A stretch of DNA of 64,000 nucleotides from Sympetrum striolatum (GCA_947579665.1 CANPUZ010000046.1:434001-498000), one strand, 5' to 3'; shown: positions 12,301-25,710, numbered from the stretch's first letter. Translations and numbers: made by a program. The notes: generated by a model from the letters alone, not told the origin.

Positions 12301-14359
12301 GGAATACAAAATTAGGTTTGAGGGACTACTTGATTTGATACCGTCTTTTCATTTGCCTTATCAATATGCTTTTATATAACTTTTGCTCGTACATACTATG
12401 ATTATATTGTTAATAGATTATTAATTATTATTAGTTATTATTATTCTGGAACAAAGTAAACCCTCACTCACACAAATCTCAAGTGACCGGGCAAAGAGTT
12501 TGCTTTAAGAAACATTCATGCTAACTGTAGTTCAGTAAAAATTGTGCAGATATACTGATTTCTATAATGTTTTTTAACTATAAGTAACCATCACACCATT
12601 TTCTATTAATTCCTTCTTTACCTCTTTGATAGGTAAAAATATGCCATCATTAATTTTAGCGATAGACTTACAATAAATTGGTTAAATATTTTTATTTTAA
12701 ATCACAGTCAGGTATTAATTACATAAAAAATAACCAGTCTTCAAAATCAGAATTTTTTGTTATTAATTTGCTATAGAAGTTAGTTTTAGCATTTTTTAGG
12801 CTTAAAAAATCATGAAAATACTTTTGCTTAAGAGCAGGGAGCATATGTGGTAAGGGATGTGGACTAGAGCTTTTAAATTATCGGTCGAGATAAATATATT
12901 GGCATTTGGCTGAATTACCTTATTCCATGAGTAAATAAACTCAAGTGCAAATGCGTCACAAGAATGTTTATTAACAGTTGTAGCATTTATGTTTGCATTA
13001 GTATTGCAGAATATGTTTAAAAATCAACGAAATATACCTCAAAGTTTATACTTTTATTCCTCTTTTTGATGGTGCTACTTTTTCAGTCCTTCAGTAGCAT
13101 GTTAAATAATGTATCTATGTTATAATTGACGCTACATAAACATTCTACAGATGTCACAATTAGGCCATTTTGATTTTTACTGATCATTTTCCAACAAATC
13201 TTTACTACTTATATCACATCTGTATTTGTTTGTGTTCTTGAGTTTTGAGCAATAAAATTACGACTTAATATTTATGTACAAACAAATGATTATAGGAAGA
13301 AGCCATCAATGCTTGTTTCTACTTTTTAACGGTAAACTTCAGGAAAAATCGCGACATTGTAGATGAGTGGACTTTTAGAGGTGACTAAGATGTATTCCTT
13401 TAAGCGAAGCAGTAACTTTGGATTATCTATATATATTATTACTTTATTACTCTCATAATATAAATTGACCCGGAAAATTGCCCACAATCTTGAGTTTTAT
13501 CATCTTATATATTTTTTAAAAGTGCTGCAAATTGGATTCTCATCATCGGAAGGTAGATATGTTATTGGACAACAGTAACAGTGAACCGACTACCATCGAC
13601 ATTTTATTCTCAATTATAAAGATTTTAATATTTTCTGAATATTTACTTTATATTTTATAAATAAATATACACCATATATTTATATAAATTAGACTGCGGG
13701 TGTGTTTCTCTATATCTTCTCTAAAAACTCGTGAGTTGCAAAACTTTGAGATTTTCTACATTATTAAAGGTCGTGCAGAGTATAGGCTACTTTTTATTTA
13801 CTAAGGTAAAGTCCACCGTGCAAACCTAGAAGGGTCAAAACATTTTCATGAGATATAGACGTAAAATTCATTTCTTTCGTTGCAGGGTCCATTTCTTTTT
13901 CAAAATATATTTAGAATTAACAGTCTTCAAAAGTCGATTTAAGCACCAAAAGAAGGCAAATAGAATAAAGATTCTTATATTGGCTGTTGAATATTGTGCT
14001 TGATTTGAAATTGCGAATATTTTGATAAATATGTGAATATTTTATCGATATTTTTAATTAATAAACAACCCATCCCCCTGACGATCAAGGTATTTGTTTT
14101 TTCCTAGCTAATGCAATTATTGTTAATAACAAATTGAGAAGATATGAGTATTTCAAATTAATGTCAGCAATAATTGATAGATTATAGGAAGAGGGAGAAA
14201 TTAAATGAGATGTTAGTAGCTACAGCTATGGACGATATGCTATTAAACAGCGAGTTGTCATGTTGTAGTAAATCTCCAATACCATATTCCTTGAACGTAC
14301 AGGTAAAGCAAGTTTTTGTTTTGTTATATGCAGAATGCAAAAAGTAATTCATAGTATTT
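12301..14359. other. AT-rich sequence, no gene recognised
   Basis: Mostly AT-rich sequence without long open frames. About 13720-14240 is a diverged third copy of 7505-7850 and 16660-17190. Nothing else is recognised. Confidence 0.6.
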
Positions 14360-15040
14360 TTACTTTCTCCATATACGTAGTATAGAGAAAGTACTGTAGT
14401 TGCAAAAAATTCGACCTCCAGATTTCAACCGAAATAGATGTTTTGGGGCCCATATTGTTTGTTTTTGCTATTTTCCCAAACATGTCTGTCTGTGTGTCTA
14501 TCTGAGGTAAAAAAAATCGTAGGCGCTCTATCTTAAAAGGTAATTATGCGATCATTTCCCAAATTCATATTTAGTATTTTCCTAACATTGCCAATAGTTG
14601 ATTTGTTTTTGATTAATACCGCTTAACCGGAAGTTGTGGTTTGGCTGGAACAAAATATTGTTTCCTCAATATCTCTGTCGGAATGCAGTGTAGGTATAAA
14701 CAATTATGCAAAAACGTTATAGATGATGCACTTTACTACAACCTTTGTTTTAAACATTTTTTTGCTACACTGATGACTTAGGTGTTATTCTTGAATAATG
14801 GTGAACCAGAAGTTGTTGTTTATCCAGAAATAGAAGTTTTTCATACATATCTCTGTCACAATGCAATGTAGGTATATACAATTATCCACAAAAGTTACAA
14901 TTAATATAATTCACTACAATTTTCTTTAAATATTTTTCTGTAACACTCATTGTTTTTGAGTTATTTATATATTACCGGCATAGGCTTCTGTTTTCAATAA
15001 ATATAGAGAAAGTCAGGTGTTGTCCACATCAGATTTTTTT
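14360..15040 (+). repeat. Family B dispersed repeat, near full length
   Basis: Starts with a well-formed hairpin, TACTTTCTCCATATACGTAG followed by TATAGAGAAAGTA, and ends AGAGAAAGTCAGGTG...CCACATCAGATTTTTTT. In between are phrases shared by other copies: a CAACCGAAATAGATGTTTTG block, GTCTGTCTGTGTGTC, CCGCTTAACCGGAAGTTG and CATATCTCTGTCAC. No coding capacity. Confidence 0.65.
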
Positions 15041-17010
15041 GAGTGCTTCCATTTCATATACATTTGATATTTTTCAGTTATTGGTGTTTAATCTCTGCAT
15101 CTGTTTAGGCACTGTGACTGCATTTGTGTTATTTGATCGAGCTCCATGTTACGGGCACAAGTCAGACCCGTAATACACTTACTTTCCGCAAAGAATATTC
15201 ATTGGTTGTTTTAGAGTTATGTCTATTACATATAGATGCTTCTCCGGATTCATTCATGTATATATCTAGATAGGATACTAATTCACAGGCCATTGACTCA
15301 AAATTTTTACCACATATTGGCTATCACATACAACCGCCAGAAAAATGTTGCGATATTCAACCTCAGTGTCATGGGTTCGATTCCAGAGGGACCCAAATTC
15401 CAGATTTTTTCCATTTAAAAGCACTGCTTTGATTTTCTGGAATTTTTAAAAAATACTTCCCGGATAGGTAGAGAATCAAAACTCAAGGATCATATATATA
15501 TGGTCATTTTCTATTGAAAACATAAATTACTTTTATACTTTTACGGAAAATATCCTGGGTTCGATGCTAGGATGATGCAAAAATTGGCCGTTTAAAATAC
15601 ATTGAGGTAGATTTTCATTATTGTTTTTCATGCACTTATCAAAGTGATAGGAAGTTAGTGCTTGGCTAAAAGTTGTTTATATATATATATGTTACACATA
15701 GTTAGAGGTGGTGATATTCTGTTGTACTGCATAGTAAAAATCACCAGAAAGACCCGGGTCCGATGCCGGGTGGAAAATGTATCTGTCATATAAAACACAT
15801 TGGGATCGTTTTTAATTATTTCTTTCATGCGCTTATCTAAATAATACGGAGTTCTTGCTGCAATGGAAGAAGTATATTAAGACTCTGTTTGAAAAACAAT
15901 TAGATAAGACCATGCTGTTTCTGGGTTCGATTCCAGAGCACTTTAAAATTTCTCTCATAAGGAATATATGGGAAAAGTAAGATGTTGTTTGAGGCAGTTG
16001 AAGCAACCATTTCTGCCTTAATTTTCACACATGGTAAGAGATGGTGATCTTCTGTTGTGCTGCATAGGAAGTACCTCCAAAAGGACCCGGGTGTGTTATT
16101 AGACGATTAAATTGCAGCAAATGTTAAGAATACTTTCCAACCTTTTTTTTTCTTTGAGGACAGTCCGATATGATGCCAACATGAAATGAATGTTGTCGAT
16201 CTGCTTGCAGTATGCAAGCTACATTTTACTTGTAAATTATATTTCTTTTGTGCTTGTTCATTGATTCCGATATCCATTTGTGCCTTTCCTAAAAAATCTT
16301 CTTAAACATGATGCTTCTTATCCTAATGCTATCTTCGAATAAATTTTTATTATCCTCAAACAAATGTTGTCTTCATCAAATAAATTTTTCATTCAAAGGA
16401 TATGATTTCTAATATATAGGTGATTTTACATATTTTATTATAAATTTATTTTGCTTGTTTATTGGTTTGGAAATAATTATAGCCTAGCATTTTCTATGTA
16501 TCCTTAATTATGAGGTATGTGTTACTATCAGCTCTATAACAATTGTATGTAACAATTTAAATATTCCCCTTGAGAATCAATGAGCACTTCAACTAGTCTT
16601 TTATAAGAATATATATGTCAAATATAAAATAGTGTGTGTGTGTATGTTTACTAAATACTCGAGAACCAAGAGTCACACAACTTAGAAATATTCTACATTA
16701 TTAAAAGTCAACCCTGCGCAGTGCTACTCTTAGGCTACTTACAGGATACTCTTTATTTCCCTGAAGTCCATGTTTTGTATCCAGACGGGTGAAAACGTTT
16801 TCTTAAGAAATAAATGTCAAGGTCATTTTTTTGTTGAAAGTTAATTTGTTTTTCAAAATTGAATTAGAAATAATTGTTGTAGGAAGTCAAATTAAGCACC
16901 ATGAGAAAAAGAATAGAATCAGGATTCTTTTTCTGATCCTGGAATATCGTTTTATATTTAAGCTTGCGCATATTTTGATAAAGTGCTTGAATATTTTATG
17001 GAAATTTTGA
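14958..17010 (+). repeat. Duplicate of 5668-7880
   Basis: Direct duplicate about 9.3 kb downstream of the first copy, roughly 95% identical in long stretches, including the family A element at 15222-16233. The later part, 16234-17010, is AT-rich and gene-free. 17010-17640 is AT-rich and also without a recognised feature. Confidence 0.75.
15222..16233 (+). mobile_element. Family A modular element
   Basis: Starts ACATATAGATGCTTCTCCGG, ends with GCTTGCAGTATGCAAGC and TACATTTTACT. Module motifs lie near 15373, 15557, 15755 (GACCCGGGTCCGATGCCGGG), 15925 and 16087. One module fewer than the 5945 copy, showing that module number varies between otherwise near-identical copies. Confidence 0.65.
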
Positions 17011-17639
17011 GTTTGTAAATAACCCATCCCCCTGACAATAAAGGCGATTGTTGTGTCCTCAGCTCATGTATATATCGGTAAGAATACATTGAGAAAATAT
17101 GCCTAACTCAAATTAATGTTAGGAATAAGTGATAGATTATATGAAGAGGGAGAAATTTAAGGAGATATTAGTAACTGCAGCTATGAATTATATACTGTGA
17201 AGAATCAAGCATAAAAATGTACAAATACCAGTATTTTAGAAAGTTTTTCTAATTTTTTGGATGTGTCTGTATCAACCAAGTTTAATTCATATCAATGTTA
17301 TTGTTTACTGACTATTTTGTGGGGTAAATGGGTTTATAGCAGTTTGTTAGATAAATTGCTTCCTCTCGATCAATACAACAGTGATTGGATGTAAAAATCC
17401 TAAAGAGGGGTAAAGTAAGTTTATGTTTATTTATTTGAAGAGTGCATTAAGTTATAAAAATATATTCTAATATTTAGGCGAATTTGTGGACTTAATTACT
17501 ACTTCCTTTTCTATGTTTATCGGTTTTGAAATAATTATAGCCTGGTATTTGCTATCTGCCTAAAATTATGAGGCATTGATACAATCAAGGTTGTTACACT
17601 GGTATTTATCAACTGCAATTCCCCCTTTGAGATTCAATG

Positions 17640-18140
17640 GACATTTCTGCTAGTATATATATAAGCAATCAAAACTCTAACCATGTTCCACAAGTTTCAT
17701 TGACTTGAAATTTTTGCTACATACTGGCCATATTCTGTAATGGGCAGAGAAAGTGTTGCTTTGCACCTCAGAGCCATGGGTTTGATGCCAGAAGGTCCCA
17801 AAGTCCTGATTTTCTCCTTAAAGATCCATGGCGGTGATTTTGAAAAATATTTTGAGGAACTTCACAGCAAAGTAGAGAAAAGAAATTCAAGAGATTTCTG
17901 GAAATTGTGCATATCTGATAAAACAAAAATAAATATCTTCTACAATTATCCTTGGTTCGACTCTATGTTGGCGCAAATATTCTCCCAATTAAAATGCATT
18001 GTGTCAATTTTTAAGATTTAAAAAAACCATTCCCCGATAACATAGAAGCATGAAACTCGGCATTTAATTATGGATCATGAACACATAATTCCATTTTTCA
18101 TAGGTTCCCTAATGGTCCTTGGTTCGATCCGTGAGAGCCA
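17640..18140 (+). repeat. Family A-type modules, partial
   Basis: Three modules with T-arm-like motifs near 17782 (GGGTTTGATGCCAG), 17953 (TTGGTTCGACTC) and 18118 (TTGGTTCGATCCGTGAGAG). The 5' conserved end and the 3' hairpin are both missing. The 93-codon open frame at 17740-18021 runs through this array and is not considered a gene. Confidence 0.5.
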
Positions 18141-18342
18141 TTTACATTTCTTTCCGCATTTCAAATGGGGATAATGATGTGTTATTTTAAGACCTTCCTG
18201 GTAAGATCTACCTCAATATTTCAATTATATAAGTTATATATCTACCATAGAATTATATGTATTCCCTCCTTTCTTTGTTCCTTTGATAGGGAATTCAAAA
18301 TCATAGATTTCCCAAAAAAATTATGTATATATATATATATAT

Positions 18343-19714
18343 TGTGACGATTCCGGCCCAGACTTCGCCAGCTAGCTCACGTGCCTGGAACCGCACACTA
18401 GAAAAATCCCCTTCCGAGCTTACGCAAACGCGGAGAGGGATAGCTGGTCAAAGGATGAACCGTAAAAAAAAATAATGAATCTATTTGCATTGCTCTCACA
18501 GGATTCCGTGGGCCGAGCCTAAAATTATCTCATTCATCGGGTGACACAAAATCGTGCTTACCCGTTATCAGGCATGCACACAGCGGGACTCCGGAAGGGA
18601 TGCCGATTACGATGGAACGCCAATAACTGAATCTCTATTTCTTTTGGGCAAACTATTGCGTTTAATTGACAGAGATACAATTACAGTGAACCCCAAAAAT
18701 ACAACATTCACAAAACCCCCCAAAAGAAAGGACGCGCACACACTAAGCTACTCAAAAAAACCAGGCTCAATCACGAGCAAAATCAAAGAACAATAAATAG
18801 CCTCAGAATAGCTATTACGGAAATATCTCACACAAACATTCCCCCCAAAATAATACATACACAATAATGCCGCGAATGAAATGGAATGCTCCGAACAGAA
18901 TCAAAGCCAAAATATTACTGATAGCTCCCAAAACAGCTATCACACAAATATCTCAACAAAGGTCCCCCCAAAATAATACATGTACAAGAATACTACGATT
19001 GAAATTGTATGCTCCGAACAGGAGCGAAGCAACAATGGAACTGATAGTTCGCCAAAGCACTAATTAAGTCAGTCACGCCAGGTGAGTCTTACTGTACGAC
19101 CTCATGGTCTGCTTAAAAGGTCTTAGAAAATCACCCTCGTCGAAATTGAGGAAGAAGCCCACTGTCACACGCACAATCCTCTCCTCTGCAGTCTCCTGCG
19201 GCTCAAATGCGGCCGGGTATATCCCACACTTGGGGAATCTGCTTCCAAGGTGAGAAACTGCTGATTGGGAGAGACAACGCTGCGTTGGGGAGTCCTCCTT
19301 GTCTCTTCTGACGCATTTAGGTCGACAGGGCGCAAGACCCATAGAGGTATGCACTGACTGACTGAGTGCTAGAGCTAAAAAAAAAGCTCCCGATAGAGAG
19401 CGTCCGCCCTTTTTAAAAGGAGCACCGGTCACACTCACAACCCTCCCCTCCGCAGACTTCTTCGCACGAGGGGGTTAGCTTTCTGCTGTTCGGCAAGACA
19501 AAACACACGCGATATATACGCACTTGCCAGGACTTTTGGCACCCGCACTCAATACACACAAAAAGAATAATAAACACTTTCATAGCATCTGTATTTAACA
19601 AGAATAAAACACACAAAAAAAAGAAACATACTAAGAACCCAAAAAAAAGAAAAAGACGTTATTGGCAATCAAAAAAATAAAGGATGTAGCGACCGGATGG
19701 GAAAAACCGCTACA
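18343..19714 (-). mobile_element. Probable solo LTR of a Gypsy-type retrotransposon
   Basis: A block with clearly higher GC content than its flanks, inserted into an AT dinucleotide tract (18327-18342). Read on the minus strand it starts TGTAGCGGTTTTTCCC and ends ATCGTCACA, so it has the TG...CA ends of an LTR. The first bases also form an inverted repeat, TGTAGCG...CGCTACA. On the minus strand it has TATATA followed by a TCAGTCAGTCAGT initiator-like run near 19355. There is no gag-pol on either side. A clean target duplication cannot be seen because the flanks are AT repeats. The 121-codon minus-strand frame at 19073-19438 is not a recognised protein. A different, non-autonomous element is possible. 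Confidence 0.55.
18795..19035. repeat. Tandem duplication of ~120 bp inside the LTR-like block
   Basis: Two copies, each with AGCTAT, AAATATCTCA, CCCCCCAAAATAATACAT, GAATGCTCCGAACAG-type text and a TGATAG end. Identity is roughly 75-80%. They may be enhancer-like LTR repeats; that is inference. Confidence 0.5.
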
Positions 19715-20179
19715 TTATATGTATCTATATAAATAAATATATATCAATAAAAATGTCACCAAGTAGGTGTAAGTTTGCCACCAGTTTGATAATGATTTCA
19801 ACTTATAAAAATAAATTGCTGCAATTTTTTAGAATATTTCCATTTAATAATTTTTGAGGGACCTTCTTGATATATTATAGACATGTAGTTTGTATAATTA
19901 ATATGCTTACAAAATGCAAGCAACTCTTATATACATTCATAGGAGATCATTTTTCTAACCATGTTCCACAAGTGTCATTGCTCTACTAACATCCCACGAC
20001 TCTGTGGAGCTACACAAATTAATTTTCATCCAGCCCTTTTCACAACAACTAGCACTAATTCTTCACAGATGTTCTACTTACTTAATTAGATACCTTAGAA
20101 CAAAAGTAAAATGATATCTTAACTTTTGAAAACTGTATTGTGTTTAATATACTCTACTGCTATAATTTGTTTTTGTTTC

Positions 20180-20440
20180 AGACTCATATAATACTCAGGC
20201 ACATATATTTGTTATATAGCTTAGATTTTTATTCTGCTCTTCTGCTAACCTTTATATTGATGGGTGACTCTAAGTATGTTCATGTATCCATTGCCTCTCA
20301 GTCTAGGAGAGGTTTCATTATCACTGAATGTACTCTTGACAGTGGTACTGATTCTTGCGTCAATAGAGATGCCTCACGCTCATCTGCTGTCACAGAATAA
20401 TTTAAGTACGAAGTCCATGGCATTCAAATCTATAAATAGG
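20180..20440 (+). pseudogene. Possible decayed exon of a Cys-loop ligand-gated ion channel
   Basis: After a polypyrimidine tract ending TTTTTGTTTCAG (acceptor-like, about 20181) one frame reads LRHIYLLYSLDFYSALLLTF, which has the charge and hydrophobicity of the start of the first membrane segment of nicotinic-type receptors. A second frame about 80 bases on reads LGEVSLSLNVLLTVVLILAS followed by IEMP, resembling the GEK-x-TLxISVLLSLTVFLLL-type second membrane segment. The conserved Lys after GE is missing, and joining the parts needs a frameshift. No neighbouring exons are seen. This is a weak, motif-level resemblance and could be chance. Confidence 0.25.
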
Positions 20441-20839
20441 AATTTTCAAATAGTAATAGTTTTAAAACTTACATACCACTTGTATTGAAACAGCTTATTT
20501 GATATTTTGTTAATTGCATGGCTAATAATTAATGACTACATGGGCCCTATTCTGTAACTTGTTGGTTTGGGAGAAGTTGGTCCCATTTTTCACCCAACCA
20601 ACTTTTTTTTGGGACACTATCTATTTATTAAATTCTTATGGGATGAACCCACATACATTAATAGAAATACTGAAGAGGAAATAATGTCGTTATATATGTA
20701 TATCAGTAATAAAATCATATATAGATAATATTAAAGTCAGGAGAAAAAGAAAAAAATCCATAAAAGTACAATTATCTATAAAAGAAAATAGTCAGGAAAA
20801 TCTATAAAATTATAATAGAAAGAACACACATGAATATAT

Positions 20840-21000
20840 CTATTATATATAAAAGCTTCTCCGGATTCATTCATATATAGATAGGTATATAGAGAGGATA
20901 CTAATTCACAGGCTAAACCACAAGCTTGATTGAGTTGAAATTTTTAGGGTGTATTGGCCATAACGTGTAACTGCCAGAAACATTGTGTCTACAATAAAGT
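20840..21000 (+). repeat. Family A 5' end fragment
   Basis: Contains CTTCTCCGGATTCATTCATA, an ATAG-rich stretch, then the conserved text AATTCACAGGCTAAACCACA and ATTGGCCATAACGTGTAAC. It breaks off before the first T-arm-like motif. Confidence 0.6.
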
Positions 21001-23079
21001 CTACAAAACCACAATAACTCAATATTTTATCTCACATCTTTTGAATGAATAATTCCTTCACCTAAGACAACATTCATTTGAAAAATATAAATTTAGTTAT
21101 TATGTTAACATTATTTGATTGATTTTATTTTCTAGATAGTATTTTCTTGATTGTATTTATTTTCCCTGGCTATGTATCTTATTACAATAGTATTTTATAA
21201 TACTGTAAATGTTTTTATTGTAAACAGTCAATGGGATTACATTCATAATAAACATATTACTATTTACAAGGTTGTATATGTAGTGAAGTAAGATGCAATA
21301 TCAGTAACTATGAAAGAAGAGCATTGAGAAAGAAAATGTGTCGGTCCACATCATGAATTGGAAAACCTCTTCTCAGCCTATGCTCCAGATATAAGTTGAG
21401 GATAGAAGTGTTGTTAGATGGATGCCATTTGAAAAGCATGGAACAAAGTAAGGTATTGATGTGTTCTTTATGTATTTTCTCATCTACTACTACGTTCTAA
21501 TTAATTAAAATTTTCCATAGAAATAGAAACATTTTGTATCTTTGATTAATAATTTCCTCTCAAAACTTTGGAATTTATTTTGAAATAAATAATTATTTTC
21601 CAAAATATTTTCCAATTTGATGTCAAATTCTGATTTTTGTGTACACTTCAGGACCTTTCTCACAATATTTCCTGAGGACAAAAGTTTTTTTTTAATTTCT
21701 GTGTCTCCTCTTATGTATATTAAGGTAGTGTAATAGTAAAGTGTAATGGTAAGGTAATGGTTAATGTATATTGAGTTTCTTTTCTGCATGTCCTCATTGC
21801 AAGGCTTATTCTTATGTATCACTTGGTATTATTATTATTTGTGTGCGAAATGTATTGTTATATATAAAAAAATCATGGATGAGTTAAGAGCTATGGTTTT
21901 TAGTCTTTTAACTACAGCAGGCCATATTAATTTATTTATTAGTTCACCCTTGATAAATTAATTTATACCAAAGTACAAAATCATATTCTAAGTCACAAAT
22001 AAGGGATTTTATTTTAATGATTTCGAGGAAATGCTAATTCTTGTGATAGATATATATTACAAACATGCATTTTCTAGTCGTATTTAATGTTTAAAGGAAA
22101 ACATAAAGAATTGTAGGAATCATGATTGCATGTTGAATGTATGATGATACTTTAAGATTAGCAAAAACCGTAATGTAATAGTGAGACGTTATAACTAATC
22201 AATAAATGTATTTTGTTGATTGTAAGGTTATAGAAAATTGTTATATGTTCTATAGTAGTTATATAGTCATTAACTATATTGTAATTATCAGTGTATAATG
22301 TACTGTATCACTGTACAGAGTGGATTTTTGCTTGTGGAAAGTAGGTTTTTATAACTATACCACTAAGAAAATAGGTAATCATTCTGCATCACAAAGTAAA
22401 TGTTGAGCTGATTACCATTTTATTATTTGAAGACTTAGCTTAGTTTGTAATGATATTCAAGGTACATTGTGAAGGGATTTCCCATGCATGTTTTAATTTT
22501 CCCTGCAATTATCATGTAACATGGTTAGTGTTTACATTTTAAAGTTTTGAAGATATCACAACAAGTATGATGATCAATTCTCAATTTTTCGAAATTTCGA
22601 CAAAATAGTAATATCTCTCTCAAATTTGAAGTTTTTTCGGCTTAAAATGCCCAAAACTCCAGAAAACCTCGTAAAATAGCAATTCAATATAAATATTTTC
22701 AAGAAGTCTCTCTTTCAAAGTTATGAAAAATTTTACGAAAAAACGGGCGAAAAGTTATCATTTTTGTAAAAAAATAATTTATTTGGCTTTAAGTTGCTCT
22801 TAACTTGAGAAAATTGCCGCCGAATAAAGATTATGCCTTATATTATTATTAAGATTTCAACAAAATTGAACCAAATATGTTAAAAATTCTAAAATGCATC
22901 AAAATATTCACTGAAAATAATAGAATAACTCGCGCTTTCAGAAAAAAATAAATTATATTGGCGCTAAAATGCTAAAAAACGAAACTCCTAGTCAATTACG
23001 GACTAGTTTTAAAGATTTCGAAAATATCCACCCAAGTAGTATAACGTATTCCAATATAAATTAAATGTATATGAAAAAA
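21001..23079. other. AT-rich sequence, no gene recognised
   Basis: Open frames of 65-105 codons on both strands are AT-driven and show no motif. 22560-23075 is a distinct stretch rich in TTTCGAAATTTCGAC-like text and AAAACGGGCGAAAAG, possibly an old mobile element, with no boundary visible. 19715-20130 is likewise featureless. Confidence 0.5.
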
Positions 23080-23640
23080 TCTGATGTGGCCAGCACATGA
23101 CTTTCTCCATATATGAGATGTAAATATCTATATACGACAGTAATTTCGAACTCTATATTCCATTTAAACTTGGAAGATGAGGGGTTAAATTATATATTAT
23201 TATCTTTGACGTCAAAAACATTACAAATAATGTTTTTCGGGACATGATCGATGAAAAACGATGAAACTGGCCTTTCGCCCATAGAGCCCAGAGCGCCCAA
23301 AAAGTATATAATCAGCAACTTCCGGTTTATCAGTATTTCATAAATAACTCCTAAACAATTAGTGATACAAAAATATATTTCATACAAAAGTTATAGTAAT
23401 TTTTTTTACTAAAACATTTATACATGAACGTATCTACCTTAATATCATATTTATGGATACATTTTGAAAACCGGAAATGAGGATTGAAGAATGAAGCTCC
23501 ACTTCCGGTTAACCGATTTACTCCAAAAACTAATTAACTCTGACAGCACTCACCACAGTACTATATATGAAGTGTGGTATTGATACGACCAATAGTTTTC
23601 ACACTAGAGCGCTCAATATAACACACACACACACACACCT
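23080..23640 (-). repeat. Family B repeat, left part, split by the LINE
   Basis: Starts TCTGATGTGGCCAGCACATG followed by ACTTTCTCC and ends in an AC dinucleotide tract at about 23621-23639. The missing remainder is found 8 kb away at 31704-31845. An uninterrupted copy in the opposite orientation at 3982-4532 shows that the two parts were once contiguous. Confidence 0.75.
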
Positions 23641-23917
23641 GACGCCGACGAGAGCAGACGTGTTCACATCGAGCTCCCGCTGAGGATTGTGTATCTTGAT
23701 CTTCCGATCACTTTCTTTTCATCCGATCATCACCTCGTTCATCAAATCGTATCGCCGCACAATCACGCATTGGGTGAGTAATTTCACAAGCCATTTAATC
23801 ATCGTAAATTCAATCTAAGTGATTTCGCGTAGTTTATTACGCGATATTGCGGTGTCCATCAAGAGATCTTCTTCTGCCGCCTCGGTGGCGGCAGACGGAG
23901 CCTTGAGCACTCCGCTG
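23641..23917 (+). promoter_or_regulatory. 5' UTR / internal promoter region of the LINE
   Basis: From the AC tract to the first in-frame ATG of ORF1 at 23918. It has moderate GC content (GAGCTCCCGCTGAGG near 23670). In LINEs this region normally carries an internal promoter; no specific element is recognisable. An open frame already begins at 23819, but with GTG. Confidence 0.4.
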
Positions 23918-25710
23918 ATGGACAGCACTCACGTTTCCCGATCATCAGGTATCATTAAGGGGCTGAGTACATCATCCCCTGATTTATTCGCTAAAATTGC
24001 ATCGCCGATCGATGTATTTGTTCCGCCATTTTTGCCACGTGCATCGCCATGTGCTTCGCCTTCGCCACGACCTTCACCGGCGAAACAGGTTTCCTCGAGG
24101 AAAACTCCTTCCTCCCCCCCTGTCAGAAAGCCGGTTCAGTTACCGCCCCTCATGAGTCGTTCAGCGGATCACCCGCCCCTACCGTCTCTTGCCGCCCGCA
24201 CCTCCACAGGCGCGCGCATCGAGGGAACACCGGCGCCGCCAGCCGATAACTTCTCCGCGGGCAGGAGTAACCACCCTCCCCCACAGGGCAACCACCCTCT
24301 CCCCTCTCCATCCCCGTCCGTCGGAGGGCCAACCGCAGCGCCACCGAGCGCGAATGAAAAGCCGCGATCTTACGCCAACAGCGTAAAAAAAACACGCCAC
24401 AGCCTCTACCAGTGCCAAAGAAAATGCGCCACCGGCCAACTTCATGTTTTCGAAAAAGATCATCACTCCGAATGCAAACGGGCCCAACAGGAAGAGGGGG
24501 ATAATTTTTCAGGCGCTCCCGGACACCCCTCTGTTAGAATACGCGATGGTGGTGGGAAAACTCGTGGGAGGAGGCGAGAAAATTACCCACGCTAACCGTC
24601 TCGCAAATCAGAGAGTTTGCCTATACCTGGCGAGCGAGGCCCTAGCCACGGAATTACTCACGGCACACGGCGGCATCTCCCTAAAGAACACGTGGGTTCC
24701 TGCGAGACGCATGGTCACCGTCTCGCAAAAAATATATCTCAGCAACGTCTTGCCGGAAATCCCCAACAACGTAATAACGGAGCTGATGTCCGAGGCCGGA
24801 AGGGTGGTGTCGCCCGTTTATAACCTATCGATGGGTTGGCTATCGGAGGGGTACACCGGAATAACGTCTTGGAGGCGAATGGTCCACGTAGTGCTGCGGG
24901 ACGGTCTCGTTCTCCCCGAGTCCTTCCTGGTGGAATTCGCCGGCACCCCGCACCGCATATTCGTCCGCGTCGATGACAACCATTGTTTCCACTGCGGCAC
25001 GGCCAGCCACATCGCCAAGGACTGCCCGCAGAGGAAGCAACAAGAGGAAAACATCGCGACCGGTCAGCGCGCCCCTCTATCGTCACAACCAGACGATCGC
25101 CAAGGCACCTCGCCCCCGAAAGCTCCAGCACCCGCATCAATGGCCGAGCCGGAGGACGAACCCGCTCCCGCCTTCCCGGACACGCCTGCAGTCATGGACG
25201 TTGACGACGTGCCGGACAGTCAACCTCCCGCCGCCACATCGAAGACCCCTCTCTCCCTCCAGGTCCGAGGAGGTGAGGCCCGAGCCCACCACACCGGGGC
25301 CGGAGAAAAACTGCCCCGAGACATCTGCGGTGGCCGGGCCCGTCAAGCGAAAGACTGACACCACCCTCGAGAGGGATTCTCAGTACCTGCCTGGGAAGAG
25401 CCCGAGCAACAAACAGCTGAAGACCGACGCGGCTGTGGGCGGCGACAACGATGGCCTCAAGCATATCGATAAATATTACAGCGCCAACCCTGGGGTACCC
25501 GCAATTCCTTTCGAAACCCTGCGGAGATTCTTGCAGGAGGCAAAGGGCCACGGCAACGTGGTGGGGCTCGCGAAGGACTCCTTGGAAAACCCAGAGGACC
25601 TCACCAGGTTGCTGGCCAGACTCCTGCGAGACAGAGCCATCAAGGACCCGGCCCTGAGGATGAGGGTCAAGAGGATCTTGGCCAAACTCCAAGACTCGGA
25701 GTCCGAGTAG
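23819..25710 (+). pseudogene. ORF1 (nucleic-acid-binding, CCHC zinc knuckle) of the Tx1-type LINE
   Basis: Codes for the RNA-binding protein of the element, which packages the element RNA. Three frames are used in succession. The first (to about 24384) is Pro/Ser-rich and ends SYANSVKK. The second starts after an A8 run at 24385-24392 and carries a globular part ending in a CCHC knuckle, CFHCGTASHIAKDC, at about 24990-25031. The third takes over near 25240-25262, in a C/T-rich stretch, and ends with a charged helical tail (LLARLLRDRAIKDPALRMRV) and a TAG at 25708. First ATG in frame is at 23918; an upstream GTG at 23819 also opens the frame. Only one knuckle is present, whereas R1-group ORF1 proteins have three. 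The two shifts are probably mutations; a slippery A8 run makes programmed shifting or a sequencing error possible for the first. Confidence 0.75.

Noticed and set aside
20560..20630. Inverted-repeat element around the phrase GTTGGTTTGGGAGAAGTTGG
   Set aside because: Only one inverted pair (GTTGG / CCAAC) could be seen and no second end or target duplication.
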